DNA from: Euzebya sp051004735
GTDB lineage: Bacteria; Actinomycetota; Nitriliruptoria; Euzebyales; Euzebyaceae
Assembly: GCA_051004735.1 (NCBI GenBank)
Contig: JBPCKA010000075.1
Span: 1-64,000 of the forward strand
DNA: 64,000 nt
Reading direction: 5' to 3'
The notes under the pieces are model-generated. The model ran no database searches. It was not told the origin of the DNA and saw only the letters and a program-made list of their open reading frames with translations. Both the position numbers and the translations under genes were made by a program. Shown piece by piece: positions 51,035 to 63,600 of the stretch. Every line of letters starts with the position of its first letter. The first letter of the stretch is position 1.

Positions 51035-52045
51035 CTATTCGCTCTGAATGAGTGCTTCTCGGGAGGGGTCGTTGATCCAGGCGACCGACGGCAGTTCGGG
51101 CGGGTGGGGCCGGCGGTAGCGGAACCGTGCGGGGTTGGCGGCGTAGGCGGCATCGAGGGTGGCGGCGCGGTGGACGCGGACCTCGGCGGCGGTGCCGTAG
51201 TGCACCGAGGCGGGGGTGTGCAGGCCGATGCCGGCGTGGCGGTGGATGTGGTTGTAGTGCTCGAAGAACGCAGTGCAGAAGACACGGGCGTCTTGGATGG
51301 ACCCGAATCGGCCGGGGAAGGCGGGGCAGTACTTCAGCGTCTTGAACTGGGCCTCGCTGTAGGGGTTGTCGTTGCTGGTGTGCGGCCGCGAGTGCGACCT
51401 GGCGACGCCGAGATCGACCAGGAGTTGGGCGACGGGCTTGGACGTCATCGAGCTGCCCCGGTCGGCATGCAAGGTCAGCTGATCCCGCGCCACGCCCTGG
51501 GCGGTGAGGCAGGACTCGATGAAGGACTTCGCCAGCTCACCGGTCTCGGCGGGCGCGATCATCCAGCCGATGACGTAGCGGCTGTAGATGTCGATGATGA
51601 CCAGCAGCTCGTAGTACACGCCGCGCTCGGGACCCTGCAGCTTGGTGATATCCCACGACCAAACGGCATTGGGCGTCTTGGCCATCAGCTCGGGCTTCTT
51701 CTTGGCCGGGTGGGTGCGCTGCCGTCGTCGTTCGCGGGTCTCCCCGGCGGCGCGCAGCAGCCGGTACATCGTGGAGATCGAGCACAGGTAGATGCCGTCA
51801 TCCAGCAGCTGCGCCCACACCTGCGCGGGCGCCAGGTCGCAGTAGGCATCGCTGCGCAACACCGTGAGGATGTGCTGCCGTTCGGCCTCAGTGAGCTTGT
51901 TGGGGGGTGCCGGCCGTGGGACCGGAGGACCCAGCACCGGCGGTCGTTGCCGCCGGTAGTGGGTGGCCCGCGGGATGCCCAGCAGCCGACACGCCGTGGC
52001 GGTGGAGGTCACCTCGACCAGCTCGTCGAAGGCGGTGTCGATCAT
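51035..52045 (-). CDS. IS3-family transposase OrfB (integrase core)
   Basis: 336 residues with the DDE triad in WSWDITKLQGP, LTLHADRGSSMTSK and SNDNPYSEAQFKTLK, and the N-terminal HTH_21 region. ATG overlaps the OrfA stop (ATGA), so it may be made by coupled translation rather than by frameshifting. Complete. Confidence 0.95.
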   Translation of the reverse strand: MIDTAFDELVEVTSTATACRLLGIPRATHYRRQRPPVLGPPVPRPAPPNKLTEAERQHILTVLRSDAYCDLAPAQVWAQLLDDGIYLCSISTMYRLLRAAGETRERRRQRTHPAKKKPELMAKTPNAVWSWDITKLQGPERGVYYELLVIIDIYSRYVIGWMIAPAETGELAKSFIESCLTAQGVARDQLTLHADRGSSMTSKPVAQLLVDLGVARSHSRPHTSNDNPYSEAQFKTLKYCPAFPGRFGSIQDARVFCTAFFEHYNHIHRHAGIGLHTPASVHYGTAAEVRVHRAATLDAAYAANPARFRYRRPHPPELPSVAWINDPSREALIQSE

Positions 52046-52470
52046 GGGTTGGATCGTCTGTCGGTGTCCGCGCTCTCGGAGAAGGTCTCCAAGAGCGCTT
52101 GCAGTTTTCCCGTGATCTCCAACGCCAGCTTGGTCTTGGTCAACTCCTCTTCCAGCTTGGCGTTGCGACGACGCAGCTTGTCCAACTCGATCTGCTCAGG
52201 TGTGCGCTTGGCCGTCCTCGGCTTGGGCGACAGCCCATCCAGGGCGGCGGCGTCGCGCTGCTTGCGCCACTCCGAGATGTGGGAGGTGTACAGGCCCTCG
52301 CGGCGCAGCAACGCGCCACGCTCCGGGGAGCCCTGCGGGATCTCGTCGTACTCCGCGACGATGCGGTGCTTGTACTCAGCGGTGAAGGACCGGCGGGTCG
52401 GTCGGGTAGCAGGGTCAGGATCGTCCACACGCCCATCATTGCGGGCAGCGGACAGGGTCGGCATGGTCAT
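52042..52470 (-). CDS. IS3-family transposase OrfA (HTH)
   Basis: 142 residues: HTH (RRSFTAEYKHRIVAEYDE, LYTSHISEWRKQRDAAAL) followed by a leucine-zipper coiled coil (ELDKLRRRNAKLEEELTKTK). It binds the element ends and regulates OrfB. Complete. Confidence 0.93.
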   Translation of the reverse strand: MTMPTLSAARNDGRVDDPDPATRPTRRSFTAEYKHRIVAEYDEIPQGSPERGALLRREGLYTSHISEWRKQRDAAALDGLSPKPRTAKRTPEQIELDKLRRRNAKLEEELTKTKLALEITGKLQALLETFSESADTDRRSNP

Positions 52471-52543
52471 CAGGTTTCGGTGATCCGTTCTCGCCCTGCA
52501 GTCAAGGTTCGCTACAGCAGGTGTCTCACGTCAGCCTGACAGA

Positions 52544-53509
52544 CAGGGCCCCGCGGACCCCGACGAGCCAGCACTCCCTCCGGCCGAGCAGCCATCGGGC
52601 GGGCCGGATCGGATCGGCGGTCCGAGCAGGGTGGAGACCGCGGTCTTGGGCTCCCAGGCGCGGGGGTCGGCCGACTCGGTCGTGCTGAGTCGGGCCGACC
52701 TGTTCGCCGATGCCCAGATCGGCACCGGGTTCGCAGTGCTGAAGGATGCCCCGATCCTGCTGACCCAGCCGGGCACGCTGCATCCAGCCACCGAAGCCGA
52801 GATCCTGCGCCTGCTGGACCCCGGCGACACCGTGTACATCGTCGGTGGCACCGAGGCTGTCAGCGAGGCGGTGCAGTCGCGGCTCTCCGAACTGGGCTTC
52901 GTGGTCGTCCGCTTCGACGGCGCCAACCGGTTCGACACCGCCGCCCTCGTCGCCGTGGACGGCCTGGGCACCCCCGACACCTATCTGCTCGCTGACGGCA
53001 ACAGCTTCCACGACACGATCGTGGCCGGGGCTGCCAGCATCGTCGCCGACGCGGATCCTGGTCAGGTCGCCGCAGTGCTGCTGTCTGACATCGACCAGGT
53101 CCCCGCGGAGACCCAGGCGGTGCTGGACGCCGCCGGCGGTGCGGCGACCGTCGTGACGATCGGCAGCGATGCCGCCGATGCGCTGCCCGCGGTGGAGCAT
53201 GTGGTCGGCCCGACGCCGGCGGCACTGTCGGTGCGGGTCGCGGAACGGTTCTTCACCGATCCCGTCGCCGTCGGGGTGGCCACCGACGCGGACTTCGCCG
53301 ACGCATTGACCGGGTCCAGCGTCATCGGCAGTCCTCGGGTGGGTCCGGGGCCGATGCTGTTCACCGACCCCGCCAGCCTGACAGCGGTGACTCGGACCTA
53401 CCTGGAGTCGATCCGGCGAAGTCTGCAGAGGTCCTTCGTGTTCGGAGGAACCGACGCCCTGTCGGCCGCGGTGCACGAGGAGATCCGTCAGGCCCTGCTG
53501 GCCGAGTGA
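52544..53509 (+). pseudogene. CWB2 surface protein, 3' part, front lost to insertions
   Basis: The frame opens directly after the IS3 element with QGPADPDEPALPPAEQ, then three CWB2 units (RIGGPSRVETAVLGS; RFDGANRFDTAALVAVD; LSVRVAERFFTDPVAVG) to a stop at 53507. No start codon, signal peptide or N-terminal domain remains. A matching Pro-rich linker lies left of the insertion at 50908-51006. An ATG at 52631 is internal. Confidence 0.75.
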
Positions 53510-54650
53510 CCGCGGCCCCGTGCCGGGACCCCATGGAGCTGGCGCTCCCGGTGCCCGTTGCGGCGGTGGCCGGCGGGCCATAAGCGGGCCATAAGCAACG
53601 GTCAAACGGGGGTTGTACCGGTCCGTCCTGTGATTGTGAGAAAGGACATTTCCGCAGGTCAGGCGCCGTTTTTGCAGGTCAGCGGATCGGCGTTCGTCGA
53701 CCTATCAAGCCGACTCCGTCGCGGCAGACAGCGCCGCCCGACAGGCACTCGCCATATCGCAAGCGGGCCGCCTCGCCCCAGCGCCTCATGATCGGCGTCC
53801 ACCGTCACGCGTCCATCAGGGACCGTCGATGTGATACCGGGGGGGAATACAACAGGTCAGGGATTATGCGCAGAACCGTGGTTGTGCGCGTTCGTCCCTG
53901 TGGCCGCAGCCGCCCATAAGCCGCAGTGCTTCGCGTCTGCCCCAAATCATACCAAGGTCGGGGTTTGGGCTCCGCTGTCGGTCACGTTGGCTCGTCGTCT
54001 TGATCACGTGAGCAGGAGGCTAGGTTCCCCAAGCAGCACGCGGACAAGCAGTTCGTGACGGCCCCTATCGCTCGGTGTCGGGATGTGCCGTGGCGCTACC
54101 CCTCCGCCTCGAAGGAAGAGCTGTTGACCCGGACGCCGGACCAGGAGGATGGCAGTCCCATTGCCGGCGGTTCGCGTGTGCGCCAGAAACGACCCCGCAT
54201 CCCACGTGAGGAGGGTGTCCAGCCCCCCTCGCAGACGAGCAGTGGTGCGCCGAGACGTTCCTCGGCCTCCCCGACGAACGTCGTGAGCGGCCAGGCGTCC
54301 CGACGACGCAACTTCCACGTGCAGACCTTCTTGCCCGGGTCGGGTGCACATCGTCGCAGGATGATGAGTGCGCTGCTCGGGGCGCCCATCGCCCTCTTTT
54401 CCGACGGAACGGCGAGAGATGTGCCATGATGCTGCCATCAGGGGTAACCCTGAGTGGTTGGGCGTGTGGCACAGACTCCGTCACCGATCCGTTGGTCGCC
54501 CGAGTTGACGGACGAGCCAAGGCGAAACCGGACGTTCCCTTCTGCACTCGCAGCTGACTCGTCCGGGTCCGCCCTACCAGAGAAGCACATCATGCGTTCG
54601 TCTTGCCGTGCCTTGGGCACTCGTCGTTGTCGGGCAGCGAGGGGACCCTA
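53510..54650. other. 1.1 kb without a convincing gene
   Basis: Reading frames here have no recognised motif. Direct repeats GGGCCATAAGC (53575-53585 and 53586-53596) and three CAGGTCA copies (near 53655, 53673, 53850) are present. One minus-strand frame around 54110-54340 (AWPLTTFVGEAEERLGAPLL) looks protein-like but has no family. Possibly decayed gene remnants and the promoter of the giant protein gene. Confidence 0.4.
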
Positions 54651-57600
54651 ATGGGGGGCACGATTAGGGTGGGCTTTCGGTTGAGGGCGTTCGTGATCGC
54701 CTTGTCGGTGATCGCCGTGGTTGCAGTGGTCGGTGACCAAGTCGCGGCCGCGACCACACTCACGGTCACCTCAGCCGACGATGTCAATGACGGGACCTGC
54801 GACGCAGGCCATTGCAGTCTCCGCGAGGCGATCGACGCCGCCAATGCCGCGGCCGGCTTCGACACGATCGGTTTCGACATCCCCGGCGGCGTTCCTCTGT
54901 CGATCCAGCCGGGCTCGTCGTTGCCGGCGATCACCGATCCGGTCGTCATCGACGGCACCACCCAGCCCGGATGGGCCGGCACACCGGTCGTCGAGATCAG
55001 CGGCGTCGAGGCTGGCTTCGGCGTGTTCGGGCTCGAGATCGTCTCGGGAGGCAGCACCGTGCGCGGTCTGGTGATCAACGACTTCTCCGACACCGGCATC
55101 GTGCTGCGCGGCGGCGGTGGCAACCTCATCGAAGGCAACTACGTCGGCCTCGACGTCACCGGCACGCTCGACCGGGGGAACGGCCACGACGGGATCGGCA
55201 TCCTCGGCTCTGCCAACAACGTCATCGGCGGTGTGACGGCGCCCGCCCGAAACGTGATCTCCGGCAACGACAACGTCGGTGTAAACCTTCTCAACGGCGG
55301 CTCCACCGGCAACCGGATCGAGGGCAACTACATCGGAACCGACCAGACGGGCACCCTCGCCGTCGGCCAGACGCTCATGGGTGTGCTGATCACCGCCGAG
55401 GTCGGCCGGGTCGACTACGCCTCCGACAACACGATCGGAGGGGCGGCGGCGGGCGCCGGGAACGTGATCTCGGGCAACGGCAGCCACGGGGTCTCGATTT
55501 TCAGGGGTGCCCGGAACTCTGTCGCGGGCAACCACATCGGAACCGACGCCACGGGGACGATCGCGGTACCCAACGGCAATGCCGGCGTCGAGATCAACGA
55601 AGCCGACGACAGTGTCATCGGAGGCACAGGGCTCGGGGCACGGAATCTGATCTCAGGGAACACTGTCGGAGTGCTGATCATCGCCGATGGCGAGGCGGCC
55701 ACCGGCAACGTCGTGCAAGGAAACTTCATCGGCACATCGGTCGCCGGGGACACGGCGCTGGGCAACCTCGACGGTGTCGCGCTGGAGCTCAGGAACGCCA
55801 CCAGCTCCGGGTCGGTCTCCGGCAACCTCATCGGCGGAGACGACCTGGCCGACGGGGCTGCAGACGGAGTGGTCGACGCCGCCAACATCATCTCCGGCAA
55901 TGACGGCGTGGGGGTCGTTCTCGCCGGGTCGACCGTCACCGGGAACCAGGTCCACGGCAACCGCATCGGAACGACGAGGGCAGGCGATGCCGGGCTCGGG
56001 AACCAGGGCGCGGGTGTCCTGCTGACCGCCAAACTGGGTGCCGAAGGCTCGGGCGCTGAGGCCAACGAGATCGGGGGCACCGCACCAGGGGCGGGCAACA
56101 CGATCTCGGGCAACAACGGACGCGGTGTGTCGATCGTCTCCGGTTCGACCCTCAACCTCGTGTTGGGCAACCGCGTCGGCACCGACGTGGACGGGGTGAC
56201 AGCGGTCCCCAACGTCGGTCCGGGCGTCTTTCTCCGTGACGTCAGCTCCAACGCCATCGGCGGCAGTGAGCCCGGGGAAGGCAACCTGATCTCGGGAAAC
56301 GACGAGGCAGGTGTCGAGATCCTGGCGGACGCCGGAGACGCCTCCGTCAACGTGGTGCAGGGCAACCTCATCGGGACGGATGCGACCGGGTCCGTCCCGG
56401 TCGCGAACGGAGGATCCGGCGTCGTCATCAGGACGGGGCACAGTTCCACCCCCGGCCTCGCGACGCAAAACCAGATCGGTGGACTCGACTTCGAGGATGG
56501 TGCGGTCGACGGCGTCATCGGTGCCGGCAACGTGATCTCGGGCAACGTCGAGCACGGTGTCGTCGTCTTCGGCCGTACGGCGACCCTCAACCGCGTCGAG
56601 GGCAACCTGGTGGGCACCGACCTCACCGGGACGTCGGCACTCGCCAACGGCGGGATCGGCGTGCTCATCACCGGAAACGGCGTCGACGACGGCGCGTCCT
56701 CCAACGTGGTCGGCGGTGTCGATTCTCACAACGTCATCTCGGGAAACGGCGTCGACGGGGTGCACATCTCGGCGGGCGCCTCCTCCAACGAGCTCCTCGG
56801 CAACCTCATCGGCACCGACTTCTCCGGGACCTTCGCAGTCGGCAACGGCCGCCACGGTGTCGCGATCATCGATGCTTCGGACAACACGATCGACGGCACT
56901 GCACCGCTCGGCCGCAGCCTGATCTCGGGCAACGCCGAGGTGGGGATCCTTGTGAGCGGGGCCGCTGCTCAGAACAACAAGGTGACCTCGAGCTACATCG
57001 GCACCGACATCGCCGGATCGATGGCCCTTCCCAACGGCACCGCCGGTGTCGTCGTCGACCACGCAGGCATCACGGACATCGGCGACGCTCCCCCCGGCGG
57101 ACCGACGATCGGGAACCTGATCTCGGGGAACCCGATCGGCATCTCGTTGCAGGATGCCTCCGCGAGCACGATCGAGGCCAACCTGATCGGCACCGATGCC
57201 GCCGGGACGGCACCGATCCCGAACGGCATCGGCATCTCGATCTCCGGTGACGTCCTCGCCAACGACATCGGTGGCAGTTCCTCCGTCGACCAGGGGAACA
57301 TCATCTCCGGCAACGAGAGCGACGGCATTCGCATCGACCAGACGGGGAGCCTGTTTTTCGACGGCAACATCAGCGCCCAGACCGAGATCCTGAACAACCG
57401 CATCGGTGTGGACGCCGCGGGTGCCCCGATGGGCAATGGTGGGCGCGGCGTCGCGATCCTCGCCTCGCACGGAAACCGCGTGGGCGTCGACATCCTGGGG
57501 ACGAGAGCTCCGAACGAGATCGCGCACAACGGCAGCGCTCTGGGGCTCCAGGGCCACGGTGTGCTCGTCGCCGAGGGCCAGCGCAACACGATCAGGTTCA

Positions 57601-60600
57601 ACTCGATGCACTCGAACGCAGGCCGCGGCATCGACCTCGGTGACGACTCCTGGGACGTCAACGACCTCGGCGTCGTCGACACCGGTGCCAACACCCGGCT
57701 GAACCATCCCGTGGTCGCAGGCGTCGAGTTCACGTCGACTAACAGGACGATCACCTGGTTCCTGTTTGCTGCCGCGAACACCACGTACGACTTCGACTAC
57801 TACATCAACACCGTACCCGATGCATCAGGCTTCGGTGAGGGCGAGACCCACGTGTTCACCGAGCAACTCACCACCGGACCCACGGGTCAACTGGAGCGGT
57901 CCATCAACTTCCTCGCCTCCGACCGGTTCGTCTCCGCCACCGTCACCGATCCGAATGGCAACACGTCGGAGTTCTCGATGATCGACACCGACGGCGACGC
58001 CATCGGCGACGCGTGGGAGACCGAGGGCATCGACGTCGACGAGGACGGCGTCGTCGACCTCGATCTGCCCGCGCTGGGGGCGAACCCGGAGCACAAGGAC
58101 ATCTTTGTCGAGTACGACTCGATGATCGGGCTCGCCCCACATCCCGACGCCCTCGACTGGGCGGCGAACGGCCGACCCGGCGAGAACGAGAGCTTCGCCA
58201 ACGTCGCCGATGCGCTCGTGCAGAACCCTGACGGTGCCAAGGGGATCGCTCTCCACCTCGACGACGGGGGCGATGCGAGCATCCCCCAGGCCCCGTGGCC
58301 GGTCGTGAACGCCGACGGGTGGCCCGCAGCGTTCGAACCGCTGCAGAACGGCGCCGCCGGCGGCGACCATCGTGACGGCACGTTCGGGACGCCGGCGGAA
58401 CGCGCCTCGGCGAACTGGCCACAGATCCGTGAAGCCCGCCGACTCGTCTACCACTACATGGTCTTCGCCCACAGCTACGGACCCACGTCATCCAGCGGGG
58501 TCGCCGACATCCGCGGCCCCAACATCATCGTGACGCTCGGCACGTGGGCCGGTGAAGGTGCCAACCCGTTCGGCGGGACCCGTGAGGAACAGGCCGGAAC
58601 CCTCGTCCACGAGTTGGGACACAACCTCAACCTCGGCCATGGCGGCAGCGGCGACCACACGCAGTACAAGCCCAACTACCACAGCGTCATGAACTATTTG
58701 TGGCAGACACCGAAGGCGGGGTATGCCAGCAGCTGGGTGCTCGGGTACTCGCACTCGGCGTTCCCCGACATCGTCGAAGCCTCGATCGTGGAGGCCGCCG
58801 GCTTCGACGGCCACGTCGGTCACGAGGTCCCGATCGGACCGATCTTCGTGGGCGGGGCGCGAGTCGCCGCCCGTCTCGTCGACGAGGAAGGCGGCATCGA
58901 CGTCAACAACGACGGAGACAAGACCGACACCGTCCCGGGCGATCTCAACTTCATGAGCGACTCCAACGGTGACGGCGTCATCGACGCCGCCGACGCGTCC
59001 CCGGGCGAGACCCTGACGGGGCAAGAGGATTGGAGCCGGCTCGTCTACTACTTCCGCGAGTCACCGAACTACGAGGCTGCGGGCAGCGATGCGGATGCGA
59101 TCGAGACCAACCTCACCCTCGACGACGAGGAACTGCTCGAATCGATCGGGGACGGGCCCGGCGACCTCATCCTCAGCCACCCGCTCTTCCTCGTCGACGA
59201 GGCATCGATCAGCGGCGCCGCCGTCGTGCGCGTCCTCCGCGAGGCGGGCACCGAAGGGACGGTCACCGTCGACTACACCGTGACCGCCGGCACGGCGACG
59301 CCGGGCGACGACTTCGAGGCCGTCTCCGGCACCCTGACCTTCGCCGATGTCGAGTACGTCGCCACGTTCACGATCCCGATCCGCGACGACGCAGTCCCCG
59401 AGGGAACAGAGACGATCAACGTCACGCTCAGCAACCCCACCGGAGGTGCCGGCCTCGGCCACCGCCCTGCCGCGGTCGTGGAGATCCACGACGACGACGC
59501 GACGACGTTCGTCGTCACCAACACGGACGACGATGGCTCCGGGTCGTTGCGCGACGCGATCACGAACGCCAACGCGCTTTCCGGCCTCGACGTCATCACC
59601 TTCGCCATCCCCGGCGCCGGGGTGCAGACCATCCGTCCGCTGTCACAGCTCCCGAACATCACCGACCCGGTGATCATCGACGGGTACACCCAGCCGGGGG
59701 CGAGCTCCAACACGGCAGAGGTCGGCTCCGACGCGCAGATCTTGGTCGAGCTCGACGGCTCCCTGATCTCGGCGATGGGGTTCCGGATCACCGGAGGGGG
59801 CTCGACGGTGCGAGGCCTGGCGATGAACCGCTGGGTCTTCACCACGATCGAGTTGTCGAGCGGAGGCGGCAACGTCATCGAAGGCAACTTCATCGGTACC
59901 GATCCCACCGGGATGTTCGCCCTGCGTCCCACGCTGGCCGTGAGCGACCGGGACGGCATCGAGGTTCGATCGGGTGCGGGCAACCGCATCGGTGGGCCGG
60001 GTCCGGCGCAGCGCAACATCATCGGGGGACTGCCGGGGAGCGGGATCGACCTGTTCGTCGGCGGGCATCTGGTGCAGGGCAATCTCATCGGGTTGGGCGC
60101 AGACGGCACCACGCCGATCGGCAACGACCTCTTCGGGGTCGACAGCGCTGGGAGCACGGTCAACACGATCGGCGGTGTGCTCCCGGGTGAGGGCAACGTC
60201 ATCGCCAACAACGCGGAGATGGGCGTCTTCAACCGGGCGAGCACCGTGCGGGGCAACGAGATCTTCGACAACACGGGTTTCGGGATCGGCTTCGACGTTC
60301 GTGCACCGACGTTCAACGATCCCGGAGACAACGACGCTCATCAGAACTACCCCGTCATCGAGTCTGCGATCGGCGGGACCGGGGTGGTCGAATTGAGCGG
60401 CCGCTTCAACAGCCGGCCGGGCGAGACGTTCACGATCGACCTCTACGCGTCGCAACTGCCGCACCCGAGCGGCTATGGCGAAGGTGCGGTGTACCTCGGA
60501 TCCGATTCGTTGACGACGGGCCCCGACGGCAACATCGCCTTCGCGCTCACCGTTCCCCACGATCCGTCGGACGGCCAGGTGATCGCCGCGACCGTGACGA

Positions 60601-63600
60601 ACGCGGCCGGCTTGACATCGGAGTTCTCCGCCCGAATCGGCATCGACGACGTCCTCTCCTCGCCATTCCTCGTCACGGCTGTCGGAGATGTCGACGACGG
60701 CTTCTGCACCCCGGACCACTGCAGCCTGCGAGAGGCGCTCCACGCCGCCAACAACCATCCCGGCCGCGATGAGATCCACTTCGCCATCCCCGGCGGGGGT
60801 CCACACCAGATCCAGGTCGAGGATCGGTCGCCGCACTCGTTCGGGCTGTTCGGCCTTCCCGCGATCACCGACCCGGTCGTCGTCGATGGGTACACCCAGC
60901 CGGGAGCGAGTGCCAACACGCAGACCGTCGGCACCGATGCCGTGCTCCTCATCGAACTGAAGGGTCTGCTCAGCGACCCGTTCGGGCAGTTCGGCAGCCA
61001 CGAGAATGCCGGTCTCGTGGTCTTGGCGGACGACACCACGATCCGCGGGCTGGTCATCAACCAGTTCTACGCGGGTGTCCGCGTCGGTGAACTGTCTCAT
61101 CGACGTGTGCTGGAGGTCTCGGGTGCTGTCATCGCCGGCAACTATCTCGGCACCGATCCCACCGGCCGGTTCCGTCGCGAGAACGTCTTCGGCGTCGTCG
61201 CCACCGGCGGCACCGTCGTGGGTGGCCCACTCCCCGGTGACCGCAATGTGGCGTCGGGCAACTTCACCGGTGGCATCCTGACGGAAGGTGGCACGGTTCA
61301 GGGCAACTATGTCGGTCTCAACGCCGCCGGGACCGGCGCCTTGGGGAACGGCCGCGGGGTATCGGTCAACAACGCCTATGGGATCAGGGCTGGAACCTCC
61401 GCCGACGATCCGCCGCTGATCGGGGGCACGGTTCCCGGTGCTGGCAACGTGGTGTCGGCGAACCGGGGTGAAGGCATCATCATGGACTGCCTCTGTGTCG
61501 GGTACCTGATCCAAGGCAACATCGTCGGTCTCGACGCGACGGCGACGGCCCGTCAGGGCAACCATCGGTGGGGAGTCGACCTGGAAGGCGGCACCGGACT
61601 GGTCGGTGGCGCCGCACCTGGCGCCGGCAACGTCATCGCCGCCAGTTCCGGCATCGGCATCTTCATCGATGCCGATGACAGCGTGGTCCAGGGCAACATC
61701 GTCGGACTCATGCCCGACGGGTCGACCTCGACTGTCTCTCGCAACCAGCGCGGCATCCTGGTCTTCTCCTCGGGCAACTTGATAGGCGGCACAGGACCAG
61801 GGGAGGGCAATCACATCGGATCGAACACCGAGTATGGGATTGCCGTCGGGTTCAACGGGAGCTCCGACAGCGGAAACTCGATCCTGGGCAATCAGATCCA
61901 TGACAATGGCGGTCTTGGAATCGATTTGAACCGTGACGGCGTCACGCCCAACGACCCGGGTGACGTCGATGGGGGCCCGAACCGCCGGCAGAACTTCCCG
62001 GTGATCACAGCGGCATCCACGACCGCCACCCACGGCCTCGTCAGCGGCACGCTGGAGAGCACGTCGGACGCGGCCTTCCGGATCGAGGTCTTCGTCAACA
62101 CTGCTGCCGACCCATCCGGCTTCGGTGAGGGAGAAGAACCCCTCGGGTTCGTCGACGTGACAACGGATGCCGGCGGGACTGCCCTGTTCACCTTGAGTCT
62201 GCCGGCGCTGACACCCGGCACGGTTGCGACCGCAACCGCGACAGGGCCGGACGGCAGCACTTCTGAGTTGTCGCGCGGCGTCGAAGTGGTCGTCACGGCC
62301 GATCAGCCTCCGATCGCCAACGACGACGCAGCCGCGACGTTCGGGGGTGTCCCGGTGGCGATCCCGGTACTCGACAACGACGTGGACCACGACGGGAGCC
62401 TGGTGCCGGGATCGGTGACGGTGACGTCGCCACCGACCAACGGGAGCGCGGCCCCCAATCCGTCGACGGGCGAGATCGAGTACGCCCCCGCCCCGGGCTT
62501 CGAGGGAAGCGACGGCTTCTCCTACACGGTCGAGGATGACTCGGGCAACGTCTCGAACTCTGCCGTCGTGTCGATCGTGGTCGAGCCGAGGAACGACGCG
62601 CCGCTCACGCTTCCCGATGACGCGACGACGGTCGAGGACGAGGCGGTTGTGGCCGACGTCCTCGGCAACGACTCCGACCCCGACGGCTCACTCGACCCCG
62701 ACACGGTGACGGTCGTCTCGGGCCCTGCGGCGGGAACAACTTCTGTCAATCCGCTCGACGGAGAGATCACCTACACCCCATTCCCCGACACCAACGGGGT
62801 CGACGACTTCTCATACACGGTTGCCGACGACGAGGGCGCCGCCTCGGCTCCGACGCTCGTCACCGTCGACGTGACGCCGCTGAACGATGCCCCCTTCTTC
62901 GTGCCCGGAGCCGACGTGTCGGCGCCTCAGAACGCGGGTCCCAAGACCGTGGCGGGATGGGCTTCGGGGATGTCGCCCGGTCCGGCAGACGAGGCAGCCC
63001 AGGACCTCTGGTTCGAGATCGTGTCGAACTCGGACCCGGGCTTGTTCTCGGCCGGCCCGACGGTTGACGCCACGACCGGCGATCTCACGTTCACTCCGCA
63101 AGGCACGAGCAGCGGTGTGGCCACCGTCGAGGTGCGGCTGCGCGATGCCGGCGGGACCGCGAATGGTGGGGTGGACAGCTCGCCGTTGCACACCTTGACG
63201 ATCACCGTCGTGATGGTCGATGAGGACACCGACCCGAGCCCCGACCCGAGCCCCGACCCGAGCCCCGACCCCGACCCGAGCCCCGACCCGAGCCCCGACC
63301 CCGACCCCGACCCGAGCCCCGACCCCGACCCGAGCCCCGACCCCGACCCGAGCCCCGACCCCGACCCGAGCCCCGACCCCGATCCGAGCCCGGACCCAGG
63401 GCCGGGTGGCGTAACCCGCCTGGCGGGCGGCACACGGGTGGAGACCTCCGTGCGCGTAGCCCAGGCCGTGTTCGATGCGGCGGATACGGTGGTGCTGGCG
63501 GTGTCGACCAACTACCCCGACGCGCTGTCGGGGGCGCCGTTGGCGCACATGCTGAGCGCACCGATCGTGCTGACCGGTGGCGACGGGTTGGACCCGGTGG

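Larger units (their letters stand above)
51007..52541 (-). mobile_element. IS3-family insertion sequence
   Basis: Two overlapping transposase genes lie between imperfect inverted repeats: TGTCAAGCCCGATGAGACA from 51007 and, on the other strand, TGTCAGGCTGACGTGAGACA ending at 52541. No target duplication was seen: ACC on the left, GAC on the right. It split a CWB2 gene. It looks complete and may be active. Confidence 0.85.

Noticed and set aside
50852..52483. Plus-strand 543-codon frame
   Set aside because: Antisense to the IS3 transposase genes, whose DDE residues and inverted repeats are clear.
54004..54547. Overlapping frames on both strands before the giant gene
   Set aside because: No motif, no convincing starts and contradictory frames; possibly decay products.
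54812..55903. Plus-strand frame of 363 codons, very Arg-rich
   Set aside because: Out-of-frame reading of the giant gene; composition is an artefact of high GC.
55653..57707. Minus-strand frame of 684 codons
   Set aside because: Also antisense to the beta-helix repeats; the regular DV/DDV pattern just mirrors the sense repeat codons.
59643..62390. Minus-strand frame of 915 codons under the giant gene
   Set aside because: It is the antisense shadow of the high-GC plus-strand gene, whose frame shows beta-helix repeats, CSLREA motifs and domains; the minus product has no motif.
63231..63400. Possible CRISPR or minisatellite
   Set aside because: Repeats are in frame and contiguous without spacers; they code for a DP/SP linker.
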